NCBI GenBank assembly: GCA_003281795.1
Contig: QCAW01000003.1
Location: 1-64,000, forward strand
Direction of reading: 5' to 3'
DNA length: 64,000 nucleotides
From: Pelagibacteraceae bacterium AG-345-F21
GTDB taxonomy: Bacteria > Pseudomonadota > Alphaproteobacteria > Pelagibacterales > Pelagibacteraceae
The translations under genes and the position numbers were made by a program. Under the pieces are notes generated by a model. It was not told where the DNA came from, made no database searches, and saw only the letters and a list, made by a program, of their open reading frames with translations. Position 1 is the first letter of the stretch. Every line of letters begins with the position of its first letter. Positions 43,245 through 53,384 of this stretch are shown piece after piece.

Positions 43245-45385
43245 GATATTGCTTTTTTCTCTAATCTCTTTTTATGTAAGAGTGGTTCGGTATATCCCGA
43301 AGGTTGAATTCTACAATTAAAAACTAATTCACAAGCTGCTGAAAAAGCTAAAGAATTATCAAAATTATCAGACATTTTTTTATAATTTGGATCTTTTTCA
43401 TTTTGTTTATCAACTATTTTTGCCATTTTCTTCATAGCTGACATTAATTGATCTTTAGTACAAACTTTATGGTGCAACCAATTTGCTAGATGAGTAGAAG
43501 ATATTCTTAGTGTTGCTCTATCCTCCATTAATCCAACATTGTTTATATCAGGAACTTTCGAACAGCCTACTCCCTGGTCAATCCATCTTACCACATACCC
43601 TAAGATACTTTGTGAATTATTTTCGATCTCTCGATTTATATCTTCTATAGCCCAATTAGGTCTATCTGCTTTGGGTATTTCTAAAAGATCTTCTAATTCA
43701 GCTTTTTTTCGCGTCTTTATTTTTTCTTGTTCATCAAAAACGTTGATTTTATGATAATGAATAGAATGTAAAGTCGCAGCAGTAGGCGATGGAACCCAAG
43801 CACAATTTGCTCCAGATTTCGGATGAATAATTTTTTGATCCATCATATCTTTCATTTTATCGGGCATTGCCCACATTCCTTTACCTATTTGTGCTTTTCC
43901 TGAAAAACCGCACTCTAAACCAATATCTACGTTCCAATTTTCATAAGAATTTAGCCAAGTCGATTTTTTCATTTCACTTTTAAAAATCATGGGGCCAGCT
44001 TCGAATGAAGAAAACATCTCATCACCAGTTCTGTCTAAAAAGCCTGTATTGATAAAAACTATTCTATCCTTTACCTCTCTTATGCACTCTTTTAAGTTAA
44101 CCGTCGTTCTTCTCTCTTCATCCATTATACCTACTTTGATCGAGTATCTTTTCATTTTTAAAACATCCTCAACTTTATTGAACAAAATATTTGTAAAAGC
44201 TACTTCTTCGGGTCCATGCATTTTTGGTTTAACAATGTAAAAGGAGCCTACTCTTGAATTTTTTTTATTCTCAAAATCATGAAGCGCACACAAACTAGAA
44301 ATAAATGCGTCCATTATACCCTCTGGAATTTCAGATCCATCTTTAAGAATAATAGAAGAATTCCTCATTAAATGTCCCACATTTCTATTTAACAATAAAG
44401 CTCTTCCATGAAGTTTTAATTTTTTTCCGTCTTTAGAAATATAATTTCGATCAGAATTAAGTTTTCGTACAAATTTTTTCCCGTTCTTTTCTATATTTGC
44501 TGTTAAATTGCCTTTCATTAATCCTAACCAATTTCTGTAGCATTTTATTTTGTCTTTTGCGTCCACAGCAGCTACAGAGTCCTCGTTATCAACAATAGTT
44601 GAAAGAGCCGACTCAATAACTATATCGGAAATATTTGCTTTGTCTTGCTTTCCGATTCTACTTTTAGAGTCAATAATAATATCTAAATGAAGTTTATTAT
44701 TTTTTAATAAGATTGAGCTGGGATTGGATTTGTCACCATTATATCCAATAAATTTATTTTCATCCTCTAAATAAGTTTCATTATCATTAATTATTATTGA
44801 TAATTTATTACCATTAATTTTCAGTTTTGAAACTTCCTTCCAACTCCCTCTTTGCAAAGAAAAAATCTGATCAAAAAATTCTTTCACGTACGAAATTACT
44901 TTATCTCCTCTTTCTTCTTGATAATTTTGTCCTATTTTTCCGGGGATCACATCAGTTCCATACAATGCGTCGTAAAGACTTCCCCATCGGGCATTAGCTG
45001 CATTCAAAACATATCTTGCATTATCAACTGGAACTACCAACTGAGGACCTGCTATTGAAGAAATTTCATCATCTACATTTGAAGTAGTAATTTTAAAATC
45101 ATTTTTTTTATCAATAATATAAGAAATAGATTTTAAAAATTTTTTGTATTCATTTTTATCAAAATTTTTTCCAACATTATTCAAATGCCAACTATCAATT
45201 TTTTTTTGTATTATTTGTCTCTTATCAAGTAATTCTTTGTTTTTTAAAGATAGATCGTGAACTACTTTTGCAAATTCAATCCAAAACTCATCAGGTTTTA
45301 TTTTTGTCCCAGGAAATACTTCTTTAGTTATAAATTCAAATAAATGTGAATTTATTTTTAATCCATTTTTTTCAACATGATTCAT
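43241..45385 (-). CDS. glcB: Malate synthase G (GlcB)
   Basis: A 714-residue glyoxylate-cycle enzyme joining glyoxylate and acetyl-CoA to malate. Blocks such as [57 protein letters not shown] and [10 protein letters not shown] identify isoform G. Length is normal (about 720). Its leader holds a tandem glycine riboswitch, linking expression to glycine, which can feed glyoxylate. No isocitrate lyase gene is in the window. Confidence 0.97.
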   Translation of the reverse strand: MNHVEKNGLKINSHLFEFITKEVFPGTKIKPDEFWIEFAKVVHDLSLKNKELLDKRQIIQKKIDSWHLNNVGKNFDKNEYKKFLKSISYIIDKKNDFKITTSNVDDEISSIAGPQLVVPVDNARYVLNAANARWGSLYDALYGTDVIPGKIGQNYQEERGDKVISYVKEFFDQIFSLQRGSWKEVSKLKINGNKLSIIINDNETYLEDENKFIGYNGDKSNPSSILLKNNKLHLDIIIDSKSRIGKQDKANISDIVIESALSTIVDNEDSVAAVDAKDKIKCYRNWLGLMKGNLTANIEKNGKKFVRKLNSDRNYISKDGKKLKLHGRALLLNRNVGHLMRNSSIILKDGSEIPEGIMDAFISSLCALHDFENKKNSRVGSFYIVKPKMHGPEEVAFTNILFNKVEDVLKMKRYSIKVGIMDEERRTTVNLKECIREVKDRIVFINTGFLDRTGDEMFSSFEAGPMIFKSEMKKSTWLNSYENWNVDIGLECGFSGKAQIGKGMWAMPDKMKDMMDQKIIHPKSGANCAWVPSPTAATLHSIHYHKINVFDEQEKIKTRKKAELEDLLEIPKADRPNWAIEDINREIENNSQSILGYVVRWIDQGVGCSKVPDINNVGLMEDRATLRISSTHLANWLHHKVCTKDQLMSAMKKMAKIVDKQNEKDPNYKKMSDNFDNSLAFSAACELVFNCRIQPSGYTEPLLHKKRLEKKAIS

Positions 45386-45399
45386 TTTAGCACCAATCT

Positions 45400-45545
45400 C
45401 AACCCCATCTGTTTTGGTACCTGAGAGATTTACTCCTTCGGTGAGATTTTCATCTCTTTCCAGAATATTAATTTTGCGGTCCTTTTGCCTGAGAGTTTCC
45501 GGGGTGGTTGCTCCTTCGGCGCTATATTTAAATAGTCTCTCCCGA
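45400..45545 (-). promoter_or_regulatory. Tandem glycine riboswitch in the glcB leader
   Basis: Two aptamers in series on the minus strand. The first (45543 to about 45476) shows GGGAGAGAC, GCGCCGAAGGAGCAA and CTCTCAGGCAAAAGGACCGC. The second (about 45465 to 45400) shows GGAAAGAGATG, CACCGAAGGAGTAA and CTCTCAGGTACCAAAACAGA. These are the gcvT/glycine aptamer hallmarks. It ends close to the glcB ATG at 45385 with no room for a long terminator, so control of translation is plausible. Confidence 0.93.
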
Positions 45546-45552
45546 TTTGCCT

Positions 45553-45581
45553 ATTTTGACTCAGCTATCTTTCAAAGTCAA
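45553..45581 (-). promoter_or_regulatory. Candidate promoter of the riboswitch-glcB transcript
   Basis: On the minus strand, TTGACT (45581-45576), 17-bp spacer, CAAAAT (45558-45553). The predicted start near 45546 falls just before the first aptamer (45543). The -10 match is modest. Confidence 0.45.
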
Positions 45582-45628
45582 ACATATACTGGGCAAATAT
45601 TATTCAAATTGACAATTTACTGACTTAA

Positions 45629-45657
45629 TTGAATTCTATTAAAAGTAGAATTATAAT
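45629..45657 (+). promoter_or_regulatory. Promoter of accA
   Basis: TTGAAT (45629-45634), 17-bp spacer, perfect TATAAT (45652-45657). The predicted +1 is about 45664, leaving a leader of roughly 7 bases before the ATG at 45671. Confidence 0.6.
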
Positions 45658-45670
45658 AATATTTATTTAA

Positions 45671-46777
45671 ATGAAAAATTATTTAGAGTTTGAAAAAGAG
45701 ATTAAATCATTAGAAGAAAAAGTTGATGAACTTAAAAGCCCTTTTGGTTCTGAAGGTATATCAGAAGTAGATACTAAAAAAATACAAAACACTCAATTTG
45801 AAATAAATGAAAAACTTAAACAAACTTACGCTGACTTAAACAGTTGGCAAAAAACTTTAGTTGCTAGACACGAAGATAGACCTAAAGCTAATTTTTATAT
45901 TAAAAAAATATTTTCTCAATTTACATTATTGTCTGGAGATAGATATTTTGGTGATGACAAATCAGTTATCGCGGGATTTGGATTAATCGATAATAAATCA
46001 GTTTTAATAATCGGCCAGGAAAAAGGTGAAGATTTAAATACTAGAATAGAACGAAATTTTGGAATGATGAGACCTGAAGGGTATAGAAAGTGTATAAGAT
46101 TAATGAAACTTGCAGATAGATTTCAAATTCCAGTAGTATGTTTTATAGATACCCCTGGCGCTTATCCAGGAATTGGAGCTGAACAAAGAGGTCAAGCATC
46201 AGCGATAGCAAATTCAATTGAATGCTGCATGTCATTAACTGTTCCAAATATTTCAATAATTATTGGAGAAGGAGGATCTGGTGGCGCTATTGCTTTAGCA
46301 TCTTCAAATAAAGTTATAATGTTAGAAAATTCTATTTATTCTGTTATTTCTCCAGAAGGATGTGCATCTATACTATGGAGAGATCCCAATAAATCACTTC
46401 AAGCAGCCGAAGCTATGAAACTGACAGCAAAAGATTTATTAAAGTTAGGAATCATTGATGAAATTATTTCAGAACCTTTAGGTGGCGCACATAGAGACCC
46501 TGAAGAAATTGCAAATAATATAAAACAATCAATAATTAATAATTTAAAAAAATTTGAAAATTTATCAAAAGAAGAAATTTACGATCAGAGAAAATCTAAA
46601 TTTTTACAAATCGGAAGAGACAGGGGCTTTAGCAAATCATCAAATTTAAATGACTCAGGTTTAAGTTATAAAGGATCATCTTATATGAAAATTAAATCTC
46701 ACATAACGAAAAACCAATTAATTTATCTGGGCATAGGTATAGTAATAATAGCAAGTTTGGTGTCTATTATTTACTAA
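45671..46777 (+). CDS. accA: Acetyl-CoA carboxylase carboxyltransferase subunit alpha with C-terminal TM segment
   Basis: A 368-residue alpha subunit, partner of AccD at 11.4-12.3 kb. Core blocks are YLEFEKEIKSLEEKV, GDRYFGDDKSVIAG, DTPGAYPGIGAEQRGQ, GEGGSGGAIAL and SPEGCASILWRD. The family usually ends near residue 315-320. Here a Ser-rich linker (SKSSNLNDSGLSYKGSS) leads to one hydrophobic helix, about residues 349-368 (LIYLGIGIVIIASLVSIIY). This would anchor the carboxyltransferase to the membrane. Confidence 0.93.
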   Translation: MKNYLEFEKEIKSLEEKVDELKSPFGSEGISEVDTKKIQNTQFEINEKLKQTYADLNSWQKTLVARHEDRPKANFYIKKIFSQFTLLSGDRYFGDDKSVIAGFGLIDNKSVLIIGQEKGEDLNTRIERNFGMMRPEGYRKCIRLMKLADRFQIPVVCFIDTPGAYPGIGAEQRGQASAIANSIECCMSLTVPNISIIIGEGGSGGAIALASSNKVIMLENSIYSVISPEGCASILWRDPNKSLQAAEAMKLTAKDLLKLGIIDEIISEPLGGAHRDPEEIANNIKQSIINNLKKFENLSKEEIYDQRKSKFLQIGRDRGFSKSSNLNDSGLSYKGSSYMKIKSHITKNQLIYLGIGIVIIASLVSIIY

Positions 46778-46822
46778 TTACTGTTGCAAAAAGACAATAT
46801 TCAAAATTTTTTTAATCTTCTA

Positions 46823-46875
46823 TTGACATTTAAACAACAAATCTATTTAAGGTTCACTGTTAGCAAATAGCTAAC
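46823..46875 (+). promoter_or_regulatory. Promoter region and leader hairpin of the cold-shock gene
   Basis: TTGACA at 46823-46828; the -10 is unclear (TATTTA at 46844-46849 gives a short 15-bp spacer). A hairpin GTTAGC-AAATA-GCTAAC follows at 46859-46875, leaving a leader of over 50 bases, as is usual for cold-shock mRNAs. Confidence 0.4.
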
Positions 46876-46908
46876 TAAAGTTAATAAAAATAAGGAAAAG
46901 TAAACAAT

Positions 46909-47121
46909 ATGAGTACACTAAAAGGAAAAGTAAAGTGGTTCAACGGAACTAAAGGATATGGTTTCATTGAAAGAGAAGACAAAGAAAAAGACGTGTTCGT
47001 TCATTCTTCAGCAGTTAGAGAAGCTGGTTTAAAATACTTAAACGAAGGTGATGAGTTAACGTTTGAAGTGGAGAATGGAGAAAAAGGTCCTTCCGCAGTT
47101 AAATTGCAGAAAACATCTTAA
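46909..47121 (+). CDS. cspA: Cold-shock domain protein (CspA family)
   Basis: A 70-residue single-stranded nucleic-acid-binding OB-fold protein and RNA chaperone. RNP1-like KGYGFIERE and RNP2-like VFVHSSAV motifs are intact, after the KGKVKWFNG start. It has a long leader with a hairpin and a following terminator-like stem, so it is monocistronic. Which numbered Csp it matches cannot be stated. Confidence 0.95.
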   Translation: MSTLKGKVKWFNGTKGYGFIEREDKEKDVFVHSSAVREAGLKYLNEGDELTFEVENGEKGPSAVKLQKTS

Positions 47122-47146
47122 ATCTTATTTCCAAAACACAAATTAA

Positions 47147-47180
47147 CGGGACATAAAGCTTTAATTAGTTTTTTGTCCCG
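47147..47180 (+). terminator. Terminator-like hairpin after the cold-shock gene
   Basis: CGGGACA (47147-47153) pairs with TGTCCCG (47174-47180) around a 20-base AT-rich loop that carries a T-run just before the 3' arm. Only ATAATTT follows. Structure is clear, but termination efficiency is uncertain. Confidence 0.5.
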
Positions 47181-47221
47181 ATAATTTCCTTGAAAAAGAC
47201 ACAATTATTTCTTACATAAGC

Positions 47222-47297
47222 AACAATGATTATTGTTAACAGATCTTCTACTTTTAAATCTCATTCGCACAGAATGCACGCTAGGCTATTGCTTAGC
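47222..47297 (+). other. Series of hairpins in the csp-to-tRNA spacer
   Basis: Three stem-loops follow each other: AACAAT-GATT-ATTGTT (47222-47237), CATTC-GCACA-GAATG (about 47263-47277) and GCTAGGC-TATT-GCTTAGC (47280-47297, one G-U pair). A TATAAT at 47299-47304 follows directly and may serve the tRNA, though no -35 is recognised. The spacer holds no gene; a small RNA is possible. Confidence 0.35.
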
Positions 47298-47351
47298 TTA
47301 TAATCATAAATATATAAATTTAATAAAAATTAAGATAAATATAGAAAGGAC

Positions 47352-47428
47352 GCAGCAGTAGCTCAGTTGGTTAGAGCACTAGTTTGTGGAACTAGGGGTC
47401 GGTGGTTCGAGTCCACCCTGCTGTACCA
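47352..47428 (+). tRNA. tRNA-His (GTG anticodon)
   Basis: A full 77-nt cloverleaf: acceptor GCAGCAG/CTGCTGT, D arm GCTC...GAGC, anticodon arm CTAGT-TTGTGGA-ACTAG with GTG at 34-36, five-base variable loop, T arm GGTGG-TTCGAGT-CCACC, and encoded CCA. The discriminator is A73, and the base before position 1 is C, so the G-1 that marks most tRNA-His is not encoded. hisS starts 4 bases after the CCA. Confidence 0.95.
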
Positions 47429-47432
47429 AAAA

Positions 47433-48767
47433 ATGACGAAAGAAAAAACTAATAAACCTTCAAAAGATTTACCTTTAGGGTTTGTTGACAGAAGTGAAAA
47501 AGAACTACTTGTTAGAGATTTCATAACTTCAAAGATTAAAGAGGTTATGGTTAAGTATGGATTCAAGTACCTCGAAACTCCAAGCTTCGAGTATACTGAT
47601 AGTATTGGAAAATTTCTACCTGACAAAGATCGACCAGATGAAGGAGTTTTTTCGTTTCAAGATGAAAACAAATGGCTTTCTTTGAGATACGATCTTACTG
47701 CTCCACTGGCTCGTTATGTTGCAAAAAATTATTTAGAAATTCCTAAACCATTTAAAAGATATCAACTTGGTACGGTATGGAGAAATGAAAAACCAGGACC
47801 CGGCAGATTTAGAGAGTTTTTACAATTTGATGCTGATTTCGTTGGAACAAAAAGCTTACAAGCAGATGCTGAACTGTGCGTAATGATATCAGAAATTATT
47901 GAAAAGTGTGGATTAAGTAAATCAGAATATATTATAAAAATTTCATCAAGAAAAATTACTGACTCAATTTTTAAAAAAATTAATTTAGAAAATCCCGAAC
48001 AAAAGCTAACTACTTTAAGAGCTTTAGACAAAATTGATCGATTAGGGTGGGATGGTGTTAAACAATTATTAGGCGAAGGGCGAAAAGATAAATCTGGAGA
48101 CTTTACTAAAGGGGCCAACTTAAGTTCAAACAATATTGAAACTATTGAAAAAGAATTAAAAAAAAAAATACCGGAGACAGAGGATCTGAAAGAGATACTG
48201 AGAATATTTGAAGATTACAACTTTAAGAATTTTGAATTTGACCCATCTGTTATAAGAGGTCTTGAGTATTATACTGGTCCAATATTTGAAGTTAATTTAA
48301 AATTTGATGTTAAAAATGACAAAGGACAAGTTATTCAGTTTGGCTCTGTTGGAGGTGGAGGAAGATATGATAATTTAGTTAGTAATTTTGGAAATTATGA
48401 TGCTCCTGCAACAGGCATTTCAATAGGTTTAGATAGATTAGTGTATGCTTTATTGCAAAAAAAAGAGTTTAAAATCAAACAAGCAAAACCTGTTGTAATT
48501 TGCGTTTTTGATAAAAGTTTAATTAAGGAATATATAAAAATCCAAAATGTTTTAAGAAGTGCAGATCTGAGTGTTGAAATTTACCCAGGTGATGGAAAAT
48601 TAAAAAAACAGATGGAATATGCAAATAAAATAAAATCACCTGCTGTAATTCTTTATGGCGAAGATGAACTTAAATCAGGCAAACTAACCTTAAGAGATCT
48701 TAATTCCGGTAACGAAAAATCAATAACAATTAGCGATTTAGTAAATGAAATCAAAAAAATTATCTGA
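47433..48767 (+). CDS. hisS: Histidyl-tRNA synthetase (HisS)
   Basis: A 444-residue class II aminoacyl-tRNA synthetase. Motif 2 lies near YQLGTVWRNEKPGPGRFREFLQFDAD, the His-specific block is IRGLEYYTGPIFEV, and motif 3 is GGGGRYDNLV...ATGISIGLDRL. An anticodon-binding domain ends the protein. I start at ATG 47433; an in-frame upstream extension to 47367 would be translated from within the tRNA and is rejected. hisZ begins 23 bases before its stop. Confidence 0.93.
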   Translation: MTKEKTNKPSKDLPLGFVDRSEKELLVRDFITSKIKEVMVKYGFKYLETPSFEYTDSIGKFLPDKDRPDEGVFSFQDENKWLSLRYDLTAPLARYVAKNYLEIPKPFKRYQLGTVWRNEKPGPGRFREFLQFDADFVGTKSLQADAELCVMISEIIEKCGLSKSEYIIKISSRKITDSIFKKINLENPEQKLTTLRALDKIDRLGWDGVKQLLGEGRKDKSGDFTKGANLSSNNIETIEKELKKKIPETEDLKEILRIFEDYNFKNFEFDPSVIRGLEYYTGPIFEVNLKFDVKNDKGQVIQFGSVGGGGRYDNLVSNFGNYDAPATGISIGLDRLVYALLQKKEFKIKQAKPVVICVFDKSLIKEYIKIQNVLRSADLSVEIYPGDGKLKKQMEYANKIKSPAVILYGEDELKSGKLTLRDLNSGNEKSITISDLVNEIKKII

Positions 48768-49782
48768 AAAAATAATTAAAACTTTCAAAAGTAATGGCTT
48801 CATTTTATCTGAGCCTGATGTACTTTTAGACTCTGAATATATAATACAAAGATCAGGTGAAAAGTTTAAAAGTTCAATGTTTACTTTTGAAAATGAAGAC
48901 GGAAAAACGATGTGTCTACGACCTGATCTGACTGTAGCGTCTTGTATCAAATACTTACAAAAAAAATCCTCATCAAAAATTTACTATTCAGGAAAAGCTT
49001 TTAGAAGATCAAACAAAAAAGGCTCTGAATTTGTTTATGATCAATTAGGCATTGAAATTTTTGGTTCAAAAAATCAAGTTCAAGATGATTTCAAGGTTAT
49101 TAATACTATTCTTAATTTAGCAAAAAAAATTAAAAATACGAAAATTCAGATTAAAGTTGGAGACATAAGTTTATTTAAAAGTTTGATCAATTCTCTTGAT
49201 ATGCCAGAAAGATGGAGGTTAAGATTAATAAGACATTTTTGGAAGCCTAAATATTTTGACGAGCTTTTAAAAAGATTAGAAAAAAATTCAGATATTGATC
49301 TAGTATCATTTGATACAGATAAAAAAAGGTTTTTTGAAATGAAAAAAATGGATCAAACCAAAATTGTTGCAGGACGATCGATTTCGGAAATTTTAAAAAG
49401 ATTTGATAAAAAAATAAAAGATCCTAGATCATTTAATGAAGGTAAGCAAATTGTGAAAATTATAAGATCATTTCTAAAAATTAATTGTAAGTTGTCTCAA
49501 TTAGATAAGAAATTATCATATTTTTCTAAAAAATATAATCTTAAAAAAAATATTTTTAAAGATTTAAAATCTATTAAAAATTTAAAAAAATTAAACCAAG
49601 AAGTAAAATTTATTTCAGATTTTGGAAGAGATTTAGAATATTATACTGGAATAGTATTTGAAGTTTTTGCAAACAAAAAAGAAATTGCCAGAGGCGGTAG
49701 GTATGATGATTTACTAAAAAGTTTAGGGGCAAAAAAAAATATACAAGCTGTAGGAGCTGCAATTAATTTAAATAATTTATGA
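48745..49782 (+). CDS. hisZ: ATP phosphoribosyltransferase regulatory subunit (HisZ)
   Basis: A 345-residue HisRS paralogue that activates the short HisG. It keeps class II-like blocks (MCLRPDLTVASC, YYSGKAFRRSNKKGSEFVYDQLGIEIFG, ARGGRYDDLL) but lacks the anticodon-binding domain. The ending GAAINLNNL replaces the GLDRL of true HisRS. It overlaps hisS and hisG, so all three are coupled. Confidence 0.92.
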   Translation: MKSKKLSEKIIKTFKSNGFILSEPDVLLDSEYIIQRSGEKFKSSMFTFENEDGKTMCLRPDLTVASCIKYLQKKSSSKIYYSGKAFRRSNKKGSEFVYDQLGIEIFGSKNQVQDDFKVINTILNLAKKIKNTKIQIKVGDISLFKSLINSLDMPERWRLRLIRHFWKPKYFDELLKRLEKNSDIDLVSFDTDKKRFFEMKKMDQTKIVAGRSISEILKRFDKKIKDPRSFNEGKQIVKIIRSFLKINCKLSQLDKKLSYFSKKYNLKKNIFKDLKSIKNLKKLNQEVKFISDFGRDLEYYTGIVFEVFANKKEIARGGRYDDLLKSLGAKKNIQAVGAAINLNNL

Positions 49783-50456
49783 ACAATATAATCACCATAG
49801 GAATACCGAGCAAAGGACGTTTAAAAGATAAAGCAAACAGTTTTTTTAAAGATAGTGGTTTAAAAATACTTCAGAGCAACAAAGAAAGAAATTATTTTGC
49901 TTCTGTTGAAAATAAACCGAATATAAAAATTATTTATTTACATGCTAAAGAAATTATTCAAAGACTAGGGGATGGAACTTTAGATATAGGCATATCAGGT
50001 TTAGATCTTCTTAATGAGTCAGCAAAAAATTTAAGCGATAAGATTAATATTAGACATAAGCTCAATTTTGGAAAGGCAAATTTAGTTGTAGCTGTACCAG
50101 ATGATTGGATAGATGTTCAAACAATCGCAGATTTAGAAGAAGTATCATTTGATATAAGATCAAAACGAAATTCTAGATTAAGAGTTGCAACAAAATATCC
50201 AAATCTAACTAATGATTTTTTAATTTCTAAAGGTGTTACTCAATATAAGTTAATACCTAGTCTAGGTGCTACAGAGACCTATCCTTTTATAGGATCTTCA
50301 GAAATTATTACTGATATAACTTCTACTGGAAAAACTTTAGCTGATAATAATTTAAGAGTTTTAAAAGATGGGCAGATTTTAAATTCAACAGCGTGTTTGT
50401 TTGTTGCAAAAAAAAAGGCTGCAAATTTGCAGCCTTTTTTAAATTCATTGGGTTGA
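49779..50456 (+). CDS. hisG: ATP phosphoribosyltransferase, short form (HisG)
   Basis: A 225-residue first enzyme of histidine synthesis. IGIPSKGRLKDKANSFF is the family start, DGTLDIGISGLDLLNE and VATKYPNLTNDFL follow, and the PRPP-binding block reads ITDITSTGKTLADNNL. The allosteric C-terminal domain is absent, which fits the short form that needs HisZ. Its last codons form part of a palindromic terminator (see 50408-50440). Confidence 0.95.
   Translation: MNNIITIGIPSKGRLKDKANSFFKDSGLKILQSNKERNYFASVENKPNIKIIYLHAKEIIQRLGDGTLDIGISGLDLLNESAKNLSDKINIRHKLNFGKANLVVAVPDDWIDVQTIADLEEVSFDIRSKRNSRLRVATKYPNLTNDFLISKGVTQYKLIPSLGATETYPFIGSSEIITDITSTGKTLADNNLRVLKDGQILNSTACLFVAKKKAANLQPFLNSLG
50408..50440. 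terminator. Bidirectional intrinsic terminator inside the hisG 3' coding end
   Basis: Nine A's, a perfect 18-base palindrome GGCTGCAAATTTGCAGCC (50417-50434) and six T's. It lies inside hisG, 14 bases before the stop codon, and 23 bases downstream of the groL stop on the other strand. It has the full form of an intrinsic terminator in both directions; read from groL it ends with nine U's. Confidence 0.8.
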
Positions 50457-50462
50457 GTAAAA

Positions 50463-52133
<1,671 letters not shown>

Positions 52134-52139
52134 TTAGAT

Positions 52140-52436
52140 TTATTTTTTTGATTTTGAAATTCCCATTATGTCTGACTCTTTCATAATGCTATATTCTTTA
52201 CCCTCAATTTTTATTTCTGTTCCTGACCATTTACCAAAAAGGACAATGTCACCTGTTTTTACGTCCATAGACAATGTTTTTCCTCCTTCAGTTTTAGCTC
52301 CAGGGCCAACTGCGACTACCTCACCTTCCTGAGGTTTTTCTTTTGCTGTATCTGGGATAATTATTCCTCCAGCTGTTTTTTCATCGCTATCTAACACTTT
52401 AATTAGCACTCGATCGTGCAAAGGTCTAAATTTCAT
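52140..52436 (-). CDS. groS: Co-chaperonin GroES
   Basis: A 98-residue lid for GroEL. Start is ATG 52436 ([15 protein letters not shown]), preceded by AGGAGA; a 29-residue upstream extension is unlikely because it crosses the promoter. The mobile-loop segment [16 protein letters not shown] and the turn [10 protein letters not shown] are present. Confidence 0.97.
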   Translation of the reverse strand: MKFRPLHDRVLIKVLDSDEKTAGGIIIPDTAKEKPQEGEVVAVGPGAKTEGGKTLSMDVKTGDIVLFGKWSGTEIKIEGKEYSIMKESDIMGISKSKK

Positions 52437-52468
52437 AATTATTCTCCTATAAATTTTATGTAAGCCTG

Positions 52469-52496
52469 ATATGGTGTGTTTTAAGAAAATTTCAAG
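52469..52496 (-). promoter_or_regulatory. Heat-shock (sigma32-type) promoter of groSL
   Basis: On the minus strand, CTTGAAA (52496-52490) and CCATAT (52474-52469), 15 bases apart, agree with RpoH promoters of alphaproteobacteria. The predicted start is about 25 bases before the groS ATG. No complete CIRCE operator was found. Confidence 0.55.
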
Positions 52497-52576
52497 GGTT
52501 ATTAACACTAAAAAAAGGGCCAAAACACTGTATTTTATGGCTAGATTTCTTATAAATCTAAATAAGGTAATAAAAA

Positions 52577-53383
52577 TTGAAAAAATTGGAACACTTGTCG
52601 GGAATTTATAAAAATTACGATACTTTTGTAATTGATTTGTGGGGAGTTATACATAACGGTATCTCTCTAAAAAGAAGTGCCATTAATGTACTTAATAATC
52701 TTTCAAAAAAATCAAAAAAAATTGTATTCTTATCAAATGCACCTCGTCCTAGCGAAAAAGTAAGAAACTATCTTAAAAGCATGAAATTAGCAGATAAATA
52801 TTTAAAAAATATAGTCACCTCCGGAGAAGCAGCTATGTATGCAATTAACGAAAATAGATTTGGCAAACTATTTTTTCATTTAGGTCCTTCAAGAGATGAG
52901 TCAGTTTTTTTTAAAGTAAGAGAAAATAAAACTAATTTAGAAAACGGTGACTTTATATTATGCACTGGACTTTTTGATGATCACGAAGATGATTTAAATT
53001 TTTACAAACATTTCTTGAAAAAATATATTAACAAAAAGTTTATATGTACCAATCCTGATCTTACTGTTCATAGAGGTGTAAAAGAGGAGTATTGCGCAGG
53101 GTCAATCGCTCAGATATTTGAATCATTGGGTGGAGAAGTTATATACTTTGGAAAGCCACATAAAGAAATTTATAGTATGTGTTTTAATAACAAAGAAAAA
53201 GTATTAGCTGTAGGAGATAATCTTAGAACAGATATTAAAGGTGCAAATAATTTAAATATAGACTCTATTTTTATAACTGGTGGAGTACATAGAGATGAAT
53301 TTAAAGAAGATGCAGATTTACCAGAACTGGTAAAACAATATAAAGTAAAACCAAATTATTTTCAATCTGAGCTTACTTGGTGA
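52577..53383 (+). CDS. HAD superfamily class IIA phosphatase-like protein
   Basis: A 268-residue HAD hydrolase of the NagD-like class IIA (TIGR01459-type). Motif I reads DLWGVIHNG (DxWGVxxxG, the Asp nucleophile region), motif II is in FLSNAPRPS, a Lys follows in GKPHKEIY, and motif III/IV is [14 protein letters not shown]. The start is TTG 52577, as no ATG lies nearby and an AAGG precedes it. The substrate is unknown. The gene starts the ribF-ileS-lspA run. Confidence 0.88.
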   Translation: MKKLEHLSGIYKNYDTFVIDLWGVIHNGISLKRSAINVLNNLSKKSKKIVFLSNAPRPSEKVRNYLKSMKLADKYLKNIVTSGEAAMYAINENRFGKLFFHLGPSRDESVFFKVRENKTNLENGDFILCTGLFDDHEDDLNFYKHFLKKYINKKFICTNPDLTVHRGVKEEYCAGSIAQIFESLGGEVIYFGKPHKEIYSMCFNNKEKVLAVGDNLRTDIKGANNLNIDSIFITGGVHRDEFKEDADLPELVKQYKVKPNYFQSELTW

Positions 53384-53384
53384 A

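Noticed and set aside
45414-45623. Open frame of 69 codons on the plus strand
   Set aside because: It lies antisense to the glycine riboswitch and promoter region; no start signal and no family.
47363-47432. N-terminal extensions of hisS or an antisense frame over tRNA-His
   Set aside because: The region is a complete tRNA gene; translation from it is not credible.
52403-52411. TTAGCACTC, an exact half of the CIRCE operator, near the groS start
   Set aside because: The other half (GAGTGCTAA) is missing at the right spacing, and the bases encode conserved GroES residues RVLI, so this is coincidence.
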